A stretch of DNA of 64,000 nt from Hymenobacter sedentarius (lineage in GTDB: Bacteria > Bacteroidota > Bacteroidia > Cytophagales > Hymenobacteraceae), in the NCBI RefSeq assembly GCF_001507645.1, contig NZ_CP013909.1, forward strand, positions 2,170,001 through 2,234,000, in the 5' to 3' direction. Position 1 is the first letter of the stretch. The number at the start of each line of letters is the position of its first letter. Both the position numbers and the translations under genes were made by a program. Under the pieces are notes generated by a model. The model saw only the letters and a list, made by a program, of their open reading frames with translations, ran no database searches and had not been told where the DNA came from. Positions 50,362 through 58,857 of this stretch are shown here, piece by piece.

Positions 50362-52020
50362 TTAATACCCAGGGTTCTGCGGGAAGGCGGCGACGCCGCC
50401 GGCCGTGCGGTCTATCTGGTCCTGCGGAATGGGGCGGAGCTCGTGCTTGCCGGCCTTGATGTTGGGGGCCGCGTCGGGGTTGTACAGTTTCACGCGCTCA
50501 ATCAGCACGCCCCAGCGCTTCAGGTCAAACCAGCGGAACATCTCGCCGAGGAGCTCGCGGGCGCGCTCTTCCATGATGGTTTCCATGGTCAGCTGGCTGG
50601 CGGTGAGCAGCATCGCCGTCTCTTTGCCGGGGAAGGCAGCCCGGCGGCGCACGGCGTTGATGAAGGGCAGTGCCTCAGCAGTCTTGCCAATTTTGAATAA
50701 GGCCTCGGCGGCAATGAGGTGGGTTTCGGCTAGGCGGAACATGAGGAAGTCGCGGCTGCCGGGCTGGTATTGCAGGTCGGGCCGCAGCGGGTCCAGAAAC
50801 TTGGTCAGGGTCGGAAACAGGTTGGGGCGGTACAGGCTGGGCACCAGCACTTGGTAACGCTTCTTAGCCCGCTGGGCCATGGTCAGCTCCACGCCGGGCA
50901 GCCAGATGGCCGTGTCGCCGGTCTGCACCGTGATGGAGGGCTTGGATGTATCAAACAGGTTGGTGAAGGTGCCGGGGTTGTTGGAATAGTACACCGTCCG
51001 GAAGCTCTTCAGGTAGCGCGAGTCGTTCACGCGGTCGGCGAAAATGGTGTTCAGTGTGTAGGTGGTGGGCCGGAAGCGCCGGAAGGGACGACCGTAGAAG
51101 ATGTCGCGCTTCATGCCGGCCTGCGCATCGTACTCCATCACATAGTACAGGTGCGTTTCGTTGCCTATGCCGTTGGTGGTGGGGTCGCTGGTGTATTGGG
51201 TGGCAAAAATCACCTCGTCGTTCACTTCGCCGGCGCCTTGCGCAAACACATTGGCAAAGTCCGGCAGCAGCTTGTAGGTGTAGTTTTTGATGACGTTCTG
51301 GGCATAGGTCGCGGCCTGGTCGTAGTCGGTGGGCGCGGCGGCTTCAGATGTGGCCTTCGTAAGGTAGACCCGGGCCAGCAGGTGCTCGCAGGCCCCTTTG
51401 GTTACCCGGCCGTAGTCGGAAGTGGTAGCGGTCAGGTCCGGCAATGCCGATTCCAGGTCCTTCACAATGGCGGCGTACACGTCTTTCACCGAGGTACGGG
51501 TGGCCACTTTGTTGGCCGTGGTGCTCTGGGCGAGCACCAGGGGAATTGGGCCGAACATCTGCACCAGCACAAAATAGTGGTGGGCCCGCAGGAACTTCAC
51601 TTCTGCCACCCGGCGCTTCTTGGTGGCCTCGTCGAGGCCGGTCACGTTGGGCGCCTGGTCAACCACGGCGTTGGCCGTGTTGATGCCCACGTAAAAGGCA
51701 TTCCAGATGTCCACGATGGGCTGCGTGCGGCTATCCAGCTGAGTAGTATACTGATTCATATACTTATAAGTGCCGTCGGAGCCAAAGGTATAGGTGTCCG
51801 TGCCGAACACGGTCACGTCCATCCCACTTTCGCGGCCGTAGAAATCGCGCAGCGAGGAGTACACCGCCTTCACGCCCGCGTCGAAACCGGCCGCGGTGGT
51901 GATGTAATCGGAGCTGACCTGCGAAACGACGTTTTCGTTCAGCAGGTCTTTGCAGGAGGGCGTAGCCAGCAGCAGCAGCGCGGCGGCGAGCAATACATTA
52001 CCGGATTTCAAAGTCTTCAT
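50362..52020 (-). CDS. susD: SusD/RagB-family glycan-binding lipoprotein
   Basis: A 552-residue surface lipoprotein with lipobox LATPSC (Cys23) followed by KDLLNENV. The SusD fold is recognised by an N-terminal TPR region (AKFLRAHHYFVLVQMFGPIPL) and a C-terminal end reading RDFLMFRLAETHLIAAEALFKIG and ERARELLGEMFRWFDLKRWG. It caps the SusC transporter and binds the incoming oligosaccharide. It begins 32 bp after susC on the same transcript. Ligand presumed to be rhamnogalacturonan-derived from its neighbours. Confidence 0.96.
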   Translation of the reverse strand: MKTLKSGNVLLAAALLLLATPSCKDLLNENVVSQVSSDYITTAAGFDAGVKAVYSSLRDFYGRESGMDVTVFGTDTYTFGSDGTYKYMNQYTTQLDSRTQPIVDIWNAFYVGINTANAVVDQAPNVTGLDEATKKRRVAEVKFLRAHHYFVLVQMFGPIPLVLAQSTTANKVATRTSVKDVYAAIVKDLESALPDLTATTSDYGRVTKGACEHLLARVYLTKATSEAAAPTDYDQAATYAQNVIKNYTYKLLPDFANVFAQGAGEVNDEVIFATQYTSDPTTNGIGNETHLYYVMEYDAQAGMKRDIFYGRPFRRFRPTTYTLNTIFADRVNDSRYLKSFRTVYYSNNPGTFTNLFDTSKPSITVQTGDTAIWLPGVELTMAQRAKKRYQVLVPSLYRPNLFPTLTKFLDPLRPDLQYQPGSRDFLMFRLAETHLIAAEALFKIGKTAEALPFINAVRRRAAFPGKETAMLLTASQLTMETIMEERARELLGEMFRWFDLKRWGVLIERVKLYNPDAAPNIKAGKHELRPIPQDQIDRTAGGVAAFPQNPGY

Positions 52021-52052
52021 GTCTGAGGGAGTTGAAAGTGCTGGGGCAGGCC

Positions 52053-55000
52053 TTAAAATTTTGCGTTGACGCCGAACGTAATCTGCCGGACCGAAGGAAT
52101 CTGGCTGGCGCTCACGGCATCGGAGGTTTCCGGGTCAATGCCTTTGTACTTCGAGCGGAACTGGGCGAAGATGAACGGCTGCTGGATGCTGGTGTACACG
52201 CGCAGGCCCGTGATTTTCAGGTTATGCGTAAAGGCCGGCGAGAAGTTATAGCCGAAATTGATGTTACGCACCTTCACAAAAGAGCCGTCGAAGTACTGCA
52301 GGGTCGTGTTATAAATCGGGAACTCCTGGTCTTTATTGGGCCGCGGAAAGTCGTTGGTGGGGTTGGTCGGGGTCCAGTAATTGATGTCCAGGTTGTTGTA
52401 GCGGCCGGCCAGCTGGTTGGTGCTGGTGTGGAAGTCGCTTCGAATCATGTTGCCAATGCGGGCGTAGATGAAGAACGACAGGTCGAAGCCTTTGAATTCG
52501 AAGCGGTTGGTGATGCCGCCCGCCCACTTAGGAATGGTTGAGCCCAGAATGACCCGGTCGTTGACCGCATCAATCTTGCCGTCGCCGTTCTGGTCTTTAA
52601 TGCGGATTTGGCCCACTTTCTGCCCGAAGGCCGCCGCCTGCGACTCCTGGCCCAGCTGCCAGATGCCGATTTTCTCGTAGTCATAGTACACCTGCAGGGG
52701 CTGCCCGATAAAGCGCTTGTTGCCCACGTCATCCTTGGTGCCGTTGAACAGCTCAACTATTGCCTCGCGGTTGCGGGTGTACTGCAAATCCGTCGACCAT
52801 TTGAAGCCGCTGGCGGTGTTTACGTTCACCGTGGTCAGCGTCACCTCCACGCCCCGGTTGCGGGTATGGCCCACGTTTTGGAGCACCCGGTCAAAGCCGT
52901 TGGAGATGGGCAGCTGGTCGTAGAGCAGCAAGTCGCGCGTGTCGGCCTGGTAGGCTTCAATCGAGCCGTACACGCGGCCCTTCAGCAGGCTGAAATCCAT
53001 GCCCACGTTGGCCGTGCTGGTGGTTTCCCACTTCAGGTTGTCGTTGCCCAGCGTGCCCACGCGGTAGCCATAGGCGGGCGTGGTGCCAAAGGCGTAGCTG
53101 GTGCGGGCCAGCAGGCTCTGCGTCTGGTACGGCGAGATGCCCGTGTTGCCGATGGAGCCGTAGCTGGCACGCAGCTTCAGCTGGTCGAGCCAGGAAAGCC
53201 CTTTGAAGAACTCCTCATCGCCGGCATTCCAGCCCACGGCCACGGAGGGGAAGAAGCCGTACTTGTTGTTCGACCCAAAGCGCGAAGACCCGTCGTAGCG
53301 GCCCGTGAGGGTGAGCAGGTACTTTTCCTTGTAGTCGTAGTTGACGCGCCCCATGAACGACTGCAGCGTCCAGGTCTGTAAATCGGTGCCGGGCGCGTTG
53401 AAGGAGCCCGCCTGGCCGAGGTTGTAAAACTGCTGCGACTCGGCCGAGACGGCGTTTACGTCGATGAAGGCCGTCTCATAGTTGTCGCGCTGGATGGAAT
53501 GCAGAGCCGTGAGCCCGAGGTTGTGCACCGAGTTGAACGTCTTGTTGTAGGTGACGATGTTCTCAAGGGTGTAGTTGAAGCGCTGGCCAAACTCGGTCCG
53601 GCCCGTGGGCGCGCCCAGGCGCCGGGCGTTGGTGTAAGTGCCGGTGAAGCGCCCGAACCGCTGGTTGGTCAGGTCGGGGCCGAAGTTGACGCGGTACTTC
53701 AGCCCATCGGCAATTTTCCACTCGCCATAGATGCTGTTGAAGAGGCGGACGGTTTTGGTTTCGGCGATGTTGGCGCCCGGCACCACTTCCGCGGCCGGGT
53801 TGGAGCGCAGGCCGTCGGGGGTGGGCAGGAAAATCAGGTTGCCCTGATCATCAAACGGCTTGCCGAGCGGGTTCTCCGACAACGCCCCGCCGAACGGGTG
53901 AAAGCCCCGGGCCGTGTAGCTCGGGTTGGGGAAACCGTCGAAGGCCGGGTTGTTGATGGGGCTGTCGGCGCCGTTGTTGAGGCTGTACACGCCGAACGTG
54001 GACGCGCCCACCCGAATCCGGTCGTTGATTTGATGGTCGAGGTTTACCCGGAAAGTGTAGCGGGTGAAATCCGTTTGCTTCAAGATGCCCTTGTCCTGAA
54101 AATAGTTGCCCGAGATGGCGAACTGGGTTTTCTCGCTGCCGCCCTGAATGCCAATCTGGTGGCTCTGAATGGTGCCCGTGCGTAGTAGCAGGGCCTGGTA
54201 GTCGGTGCTGCGCCCCTGCGCGATGCCGTCGAGCTCAATGGCCGAAAAGATTTTCTTGTCGGAAGCCGTCGGGTTGGCATCGTCATAGATGCCGGCTGTC
54301 CGGTAGGCCTCGCGCTTGTACTCGGCGTATTGCGGCCCGGTCATCACGTCAACCTGGCCCAGGGCCTTCGAGGTGCCATAGTAGCCGTCGTAGCTCACTA
54401 CGGTTTTGCCGGCTTTGCCGCGTTTGGTGGTCACCAGCACCACGCCGTTGGCCCCACGCGAGCCATAGATGCCCGTAGCCGAGGCGTCTTTGAGCACCTC
54501 CATCGAGGCGATGTCCTGCGAGTTGATGTCGTCAATGCCCCCGGCAATGGGAATGCCATCTACAACATAGAGCGGGTCGTTGGAAGCGTTGATGGAGCGG
54601 CGGCCCCGGATGCGCACCGTAACGCCCCCGCCCGGCTCGCTGCCGGTCTGGATTACGTCAACCCCGGCGGCGCGGCCCTGCAGCGCCTGTCGGGCGTTAG
54701 ACACCGGCAGTTCCGCAATTTCCTTCGATGTGACCGAGGAAATGGCCCCGGTGGTCTGGCTCTTTTTCTGGGTGCCGTAGCCCACCACCACCACGTCGCC
54801 TAGGGCGCGGACATCTTCTTTCAGGGTAATGTTGATTTGACGGCGCCCGTCGATGCTTACGGTCTGTGCCCCCATGCCTACAAACGAAAACACGAGGGTG
54901 CTGGCCCCGTCCGGCACCTTCAGCGAGAAGTTACCGTTGGATTCTGAGCTGGTGCCCACCGTGGAGCCTTTCACTTGAATGGTGACGCCGGGCAGCCCGG

Positions 55001-55136
55001 CGCCTTTTTCGTCCACCACCTTGCCAGTGATTTCGGACCCGGCTTGCTGCCCCCACGCCCCGGTAGAGGCCCCGGCTAGCATCAGCATTATGAAAAATGC
55101 CACGTTGCGCAAGTGGCCAGAGTAAATTTTAATCAT
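52053..55136 (-). CDS. susC: SusC/RagA-family TonB-dependent transporter
   Basis: A 1027-residue outer-membrane transporter. After the signal peptide (ending STGAWG) comes a carboxypeptidase-regulatory-like domain (ITGKVVDEKGAGLPGVTIQVKG). A TonB-box region VVVVGYGTQKKSQ and the plug (ARQALQGRAAGVDVIQ, YVVDGIPIAGG, EVLKDASATGIYGSRGANGVVLVTTKRG) follow, then a 22-strand barrel ending VRQITFGVNAKF. No anti-sigma-interacting STN domain is present, so control is likely not through an ECF sigma/anti-sigma pair. First gene of the reverse operon susC-susD-DUF1080-Gfo/Idh-DUF6807. Confidence 0.97.
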   Translation of the reverse strand: MIKIYSGHLRNVAFFIMLMLAGASTGAWGQQAGSEITGKVVDEKGAGLPGVTIQVKGSTVGTSSESNGNFSLKVPDGASTLVFSFVGMGAQTVSIDGRRQINITLKEDVRALGDVVVVGYGTQKKSQTTGAISSVTSKEIAELPVSNARQALQGRAAGVDVIQTGSEPGGGVTVRIRGRRSINASNDPLYVVDGIPIAGGIDDINSQDIASMEVLKDASATGIYGSRGANGVVLVTTKRGKAGKTVVSYDGYYGTSKALGQVDVMTGPQYAEYKREAYRTAGIYDDANPTASDKKIFSAIELDGIAQGRSTDYQALLLRTGTIQSHQIGIQGGSEKTQFAISGNYFQDKGILKQTDFTRYTFRVNLDHQINDRIRVGASTFGVYSLNNGADSPINNPAFDGFPNPSYTARGFHPFGGALSENPLGKPFDDQGNLIFLPTPDGLRSNPAAEVVPGANIAETKTVRLFNSIYGEWKIADGLKYRVNFGPDLTNQRFGRFTGTYTNARRLGAPTGRTEFGQRFNYTLENIVTYNKTFNSVHNLGLTALHSIQRDNYETAFIDVNAVSAESQQFYNLGQAGSFNAPGTDLQTWTLQSFMGRVNYDYKEKYLLTLTGRYDGSSRFGSNNKYGFFPSVAVGWNAGDEEFFKGLSWLDQLKLRASYGSIGNTGISPYQTQSLLARTSYAFGTTPAYGYRVGTLGNDNLKWETTSTANVGMDFSLLKGRVYGSIEAYQADTRDLLLYDQLPISNGFDRVLQNVGHTRNRGVEVTLTTVNVNTASGFKWSTDLQYTRNREAIVELFNGTKDDVGNKRFIGQPLQVYYDYEKIGIWQLGQESQAAAFGQKVGQIRIKDQNGDGKIDAVNDRVILGSTIPKWAGGITNRFEFKGFDLSFFIYARIGNMIRSDFHTSTNQLAGRYNNLDINYWTPTNPTNDFPRPNKDQEFPIYNTTLQYFDGSFVKVRNINFGYNFSPAFTHNLKITGLRVYTSIQQPFIFAQFRSKYKGIDPETSDAVSASQIPSVRQITFGVNAKF

Positions 55137-55322
55137 GGGCTGGAAGGTGACCGGTGAAAGAAAAGTGAAGTGCCAATACTTATATAGCTTGCCGCAATAT
55201 TTGAGCTAAGCATTTAACTCAAAGCAAATAATTTACTTAAAGGATATGCTAGCTTGCCGGAAGGTATGGGGAACTGATGGCGAATGCGATAATGCCTCGC
55301 GGAATTATCTCCGCAAACGTTG

Positions 55323-55338
55323 CCGGGAACGTTCCCGG
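55323..55338. promoter_or_regulatory. Perfect 16-bp palindrome, LacI-type operator candidate
   Basis: CCGGGAACGTTCCCGG is perfectly palindromic about a central CG. Overlapping it on the left is CGCAAACGTTGC, a second CG-centred near-palindrome. This architecture matches operators of LacI/GalR-family repressors. It is 187 bp from susC and 270 bp from apbE. No lacI-type gene is in the window. Confidence 0.55.
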
Positions 55339-55556
55339 AAGGGGTTGGCTTTTCATAATTGATGAATTCAAAAAAGAAAAAACCTTCACGCCCTGATAAC
55401 CAGTGGCTGTCGAGTGGTTTGAAAGAGTTGTGGCTGATTGGAGCCGGGCAGGTAGGTACATGAGAGTTCGCCCGCCAAATGGCCGAAATTGCTTTATTAT
55501 TAAACCGCCTGCTGCGTGCCTGTAATGTCAGGCCCCACCAGCCTCGCTGGGCTAAT

Positions 55557-55590
55557 TCTCCCGGTACTGCGGTGCCGGGAGACATTTTTG
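55557..55590 (+). terminator. Hairpin with U-tract in the apbE leader
   Basis: TCTCCCGG, a 10-nt loop and CCGGGAGA form a perfect 8-bp stem, followed by CATTTTTG. It ends 18 bp before the apbE start codon, so it may be an attenuator, or a terminator of something transcribed from further left. Confidence 0.55.
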
Positions 55591-55607
55591 TTTGCAACTA
55601 GCGCGTC

Positions 55608-56627
55608 GTGTATTCGCCCTTCGTACTCTTAATAATCGCCACCATTGGCCTGTGGTTATCGCCCCCCCCGCAGGAGGCGGCCCGACGGCCTTTTCACCTC
55701 AATGGCTATGCCCAGGGCACCACGTACGCCATCACCTACTACGCTGCCGATAGCACCGTAAGCGGGGAAAGCGTATCCCGGCAGCTCGCCGAGATTGACG
55801 CTTCGCTTTCGCTCTACGCGCCGGGCTCGCTGATTAACCAGTTTAATCTTTCGCCCAAAGGCATTGTGGCCGACAAGCACTTAAAGCGGGTCGTCCGCAA
55901 AGCCTTGCAGGTGTGTGAAGACACCCAAGGGCTCTTCGATGCGACCGTGGAGCCGTTGGTCCGGGCCTGGGGCTTCGGCACCCAGCACATCGAGGCGCCA
56001 CCCTCGCCGGCCACTATTCAGGGATTGCTGGCGCAGGTGGGCTCCGATAAGCTGCACCTGCGCGGCGACTCGCTGGTGAAAGACCGGCCCGGCGTGCACA
56101 TCGACCTGAACGGCATTGCCCAGGGCTACACCGTAGACATGCTGGCCGCGCTGTTGGAGCGCCATCACATCCGCAATTACATGGTGGAGCTAGGCGGCGA
56201 AATCCGGGTGCGGGGGCACAAGTGGCCCGGTGGGGAACTCATGCGAATTGGTATTGAGCGCCCCGACACCAGCGCCGTGCAGCCCTCCGGCTTTCAGCAG
56301 GTTATTCGACTTCGGGCCGGGGGCGTCACGACATCCGGCAACTACCGCAAGTTCAAGCAGTGGGGCCCTCTAAAAAGCGCGCACCTGATTGACCCCCAAA
56401 CCGGCTATCCGTTCCAGAATGAAATGATTAGCGTGACGGTGCTCGCGCGCGATGCCCTGACCGCCGACGCGTACGACAACGCCCTCATGGGCATGGGCAT
56501 CGCGAAAGCACTATCTTTTCTGCGGCGCCACCGGCACTTGCAGGCCTACTTGATTTATCAGCGCCCCGACGGCAGCATTGCCGATACGGCCACCCCCGGA
56601 TTTCAACGGTTATTTTCTCCCCAATGA
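55608..56627 (+). CDS. apbE: ApbE-type FAD:protein FMN transferase
   Basis: A 339-residue exported flavinyl transferase that attaches FMN to Ser/Thr of periplasmic or membrane proteins. It starts with GTG 55,608 and a hydrophobic leader (YSPFVLLIIATIGLWLSPPP). Family motifs are SLINQFN, LFDATVEPLVRAWGFG, HIDLNGIAQGYTVD, NYMVELGGEIRVRG and TADAYDNALMGMG near residue 290. No protein with an FMN_bind domain is encoded nearby. Its stop overlaps the start of the next Gfo/Idh gene (ATGA), so the two are translated together. Confidence 0.93.
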   Translation: MYSPFVLLIIATIGLWLSPPPQEAARRPFHLNGYAQGTTYAITYYAADSTVSGESVSRQLAEIDASLSLYAPGSLINQFNLSPKGIVADKHLKRVVRKALQVCEDTQGLFDATVEPLVRAWGFGTQHIEAPPSPATIQGLLAQVGSDKLHLRGDSLVKDRPGVHIDLNGIAQGYTVDMLAALLERHHIRNYMVELGGEIRVRGHKWPGGELMRIGIERPDTSAVQPSGFQQVIRLRAGGVTTSGNYRKFKQWGPLKSAHLIDPQTGYPFQNEMISVTVLARDALTADAYDNALMGMGIAKALSFLRRHRHLQAYLIYQRPDGSIADTATPGFQRLFSPQ

Positions 56628-57847
56628 TGGACTTCCCAAGACGCGACTTTATCAAGAAAACGGGACTGCTCACCGGCGGCCTGCTGCTGCACCACGAGCT
56701 GCTCGAAGCCTTCGCGGCACCGGCCGCCATGGGCAAGCTCAAAATCGGCATCATCGGCTGCGGCGACCGGGGCAAGGGCCTGCTCAAGGTGCTGCAGGAA
56801 CTCCCCGATAAGTTTGAGGTGGTGGCCTTGTGCGACGATTTGCCCTTCCGGCTGCAGGAAGCCCAGAAAATCATGCCCGGCGGCAAGGCCAAACCCTACG
56901 CCGACTACCAGGCGCTGCTGGACTCGCGCACGGTAGAGGCCGTGATTATTTCGGTGCCGCTGAACCTGCACTTCCAGGTGGCCAAAGACGCCTTGGCGGC
57001 GGGTAAGCAGATTTACCTCGAGAAAACCATGACCTACGACATCCCGCAGGCGCTGGAACTCGTGCGGCTGGCGCAGCGGCGGCCCAACCAGACGCTGCAA
57101 GTGGGGCATCAATACCGCTATTCGCCGCTGTACTACCGGGTCAAGGAGATGATTAAGCAGGGCTACCTGGGCAAGGTGACGCAGATTGACTGCCGCTGGG
57201 ACCGCAACGGCAGCTGGCGGCGGCCCGTGCCGGAGCCGGGCCTAGAGCGCAAAATCAATTGGCGCATGTACCGCGAGTACTCCGGCGGGCTGGCCGCCGA
57301 GCTACTCTCCCACCAGATGGATTTTATCAACTGGGCCTTCGACACCCACGCCGACGAGGTGTTCGGGACCGGCGGCATCGACTACTACAAAGACGGGCGC
57401 GAAACCTACGACAACGTGCAGGTAATGGCGCGCTACGCGCAGGAAGGCATGGTGGGCAACTTTGGCGCTACATGCGGCAATGCTCGCGACGGCTACCTGT
57501 TTAAGCTGAAAGGCACCAAGGGCACCATTTCCCTGCTGGTAAACGAGGGCATCTACTACCCCGAGAAGGAGACCGTGAAACAATACGGCACGGTAGACGG
57601 AGTAACCGGCGCCACCAAAATCACCTGGAACAAAGACGGCGGCATTCCCATCACCACCGGCGCCGAGCCCCTGAAGGACGGCTCTTGGTACGCGCTGAAC
57701 GATTTTTACCGGGCGGTCAGCGAGAAGAAAATGCCCGACTCCAACGTTATTACCGGCGCCCGGGCCGCGTGCACCGTCCACCTAGCCAACCAGGCCATCT
57801 ACAACCACACCATCGAAAAGTGGCGGCCGGAATACAACCTTAGCTAG
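56624..57847 (+). CDS. Second Tat-exported Gfo/Idh/MocA oxidoreductase
   Basis: A 407-residue dehydrogenase with a Tat signal (PRRDFIKKTGLLTGGLLLHHEL). The NAD-binding start is LKIGIIGCGDRGKGLLKVL. The family EKP motif is changed to YLEKTMTYD at about residue 130. VGHQYRYSPLYYRVKEMI, then GGLAAELLSHQMDFINWAF with a likely catalytic His, and NARDGYLFKLKGTKGTI follow. It is less than 50 percent similar by eye to the protein encoded at 47,515-48,885, so the two are not recent duplicates. Translational coupling with apbE suggests a common pathway, probably periplasmic sugar oxidation. Confidence 0.9.
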   Translation: MMDFPRRDFIKKTGLLTGGLLLHHELLEAFAAPAAMGKLKIGIIGCGDRGKGLLKVLQELPDKFEVVALCDDLPFRLQEAQKIMPGGKAKPYADYQALLDSRTVEAVIISVPLNLHFQVAKDALAAGKQIYLEKTMTYDIPQALELVRLAQRRPNQTLQVGHQYRYSPLYYRVKEMIKQGYLGKVTQIDCRWDRNGSWRRPVPEPGLERKINWRMYREYSGGLAAELLSHQMDFINWAFDTHADEVFGTGGIDYYKDGRETYDNVQVMARYAQEGMVGNFGATCGNARDGYLFKLKGTKGTISLLVNEGIYYPEKETVKQYGTVDGVTGATKITWNKDGGIPITTGAEPLKDGSWYALNDFYRAVSEKKMPDSNVITGARAACTVHLANQAIYNHTIEKWRPEYNLS

Positions 57848-57864
57848 CGCGCAGTAGAGCGAAC

Positions 57865-57907
57865 CACCTTCAATGCCCATGGGCTGAGCCCATGGGCATT
57901 GAAGGTG
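57865..57907. terminator. Bidirectional hairpin between convergent genes
   Basis: CACCTTCAATGCCCATGGGCT and its exact complement (21 bp each) are separated by one base. It fills the space between the Gfo/Idh stop at 57,847 and the NIPSNAP stop at 57,911. There is no strong U-tract, but its place fits a shared terminator. Confidence 0.7.
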
Positions 57908-57910
57908 CCA

Positions 57911-58714
57911 TTAAATCTCCGAATAAGCAGCCGGGTGCAGCATGTACTTATCCATGCGCAGCATGTTGTGCGCATACGCTGGCATGGCGCTTAGCGTCTT
58001 CCATTCCGCATCATTCTTGAAAGCCTGCCAATGCGCCTCCTGGTCCTGCTGGTTTTCAAAGGTCGACAGATACATTAGGTTGGGCATTTTGCCGCCTGCA
58101 ATGACCTGGCCACAGAAAACAGTGTTGAAATTCAGGCGTTTGAAAATACCGATTTCTCCGTTGTTGAACTGAGCGACTTTATTCTGATGCAATGCCTCCG
58201 ATGCGCCTTCGTAGCTGCGCAACTCATACACCCGCTCTGCAGGGCTGGCTTTCAAAGCCGGCAAATGAAAAGTGGGCATGCCCGTGAAGGCGAGCATTAA
58301 CACCGTTTCGAAGCGGGTATACACCGGATTATCGAAGGCGGTCTTCAGATAGTCCTGCGCGTCGGTTTGATAGGCTTTGTCCTGCTCCAACCCCAGATTA
58401 AGCTTCGTGTAATGCTGGGCAGAACGGCACGGAATAAGCACAAAGACCAGCTGCTCGGTGGGAGCCGGCGCGCCTGCTGCCTGCGCATTTTGCTTGAAAA
58501 CCCCGACTTTACTCACTCCCGCCCGGTGCAGCGCGGGCAGGTAGGCTTGCTGCAGGTAGTGGTCCAGGCGGTCGGCCTGCTCATTCGTTTGCAGATGGTA
58601 GATTTTTAGCGCGAATAAGTCGCGTTTAGGCGACGCGCCATAGCCCCGTAAAGAGCCCAATGCCCCTGCACAAATCAGGCACAGCATAATAAGGGTCGGC
58701 TTGAGTAATTTCAT
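57911..58714 (-). CDS. Exported NIPSNAP-family protein
   Basis: A 267-residue protein with a signal peptide (MKLLKPTLIMLCLICAGALGSLRG). It holds two ferredoxin-like alpha/beta-barrel (NIPSNAP) units: LFALKIYHLQTNEQADRLDHYLQQ near residue 34 and VYELRSYEGASEALHQNKVAQF near 168, the latter followed by GQVIAGGKMPNLMYLSTFENQQDQEAHWQAF. The function of bacterial exported members is unknown. They are often linked to Gfo/Idh genes in Bacteroidota; here one is convergent. Separated from lutC by 143 bp, so probably its own transcript. Confidence 0.87.
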   Translation of the reverse strand: MKLLKPTLIMLCLICAGALGSLRGYGASPKRDLFALKIYHLQTNEQADRLDHYLQQAYLPALHRAGVSKVGVFKQNAQAAGAPAPTEQLVFVLIPCRSAQHYTKLNLGLEQDKAYQTDAQDYLKTAFDNPVYTRFETVLMLAFTGMPTFHLPALKASPAERVYELRSYEGASEALHQNKVAQFNNGEIGIFKRLNFNTVFCGQVIAGGKMPNLMYLSTFENQQDQEAHWQAFKNDAEWKTLSAMPAYAHNMLRMDKYMLHPAAYSEI

Positions 58715-58857
58715 GTACTGAGCTTCGGGATGTGGAGTTAGGTATGCAATAAAAACGGGTGAGCACGCTTTTTGACATCGTACATTTACTGTTTAATACG
58801 TTGATTTTCAAAGAAATTGATGCCATATCTCGAAATGTGAAAGCTGGCGGTTGAAAA

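Larger units (their letters stand above)
55137..55607. promoter_or_regulatory. Divergent susC/apbE control region
   Basis: A 471-bp gap with AT-rich sequence near susC (55,175-55,245), a palindromic operator candidate at 55,323-55,338 and a hairpin in the apbE leader. No exact TAnnTTTG box was found on either strand. A 127-codon open frame on the reverse strand has no protein-like character and is not counted. Confidence 0.5.

Noticed and set aside
55214..55597. 127-codon reverse frame in the susC/apbE control region
   Set aside because: Its sequence is rich in Phe and Pro without structure, and it covers the operator and hairpin.
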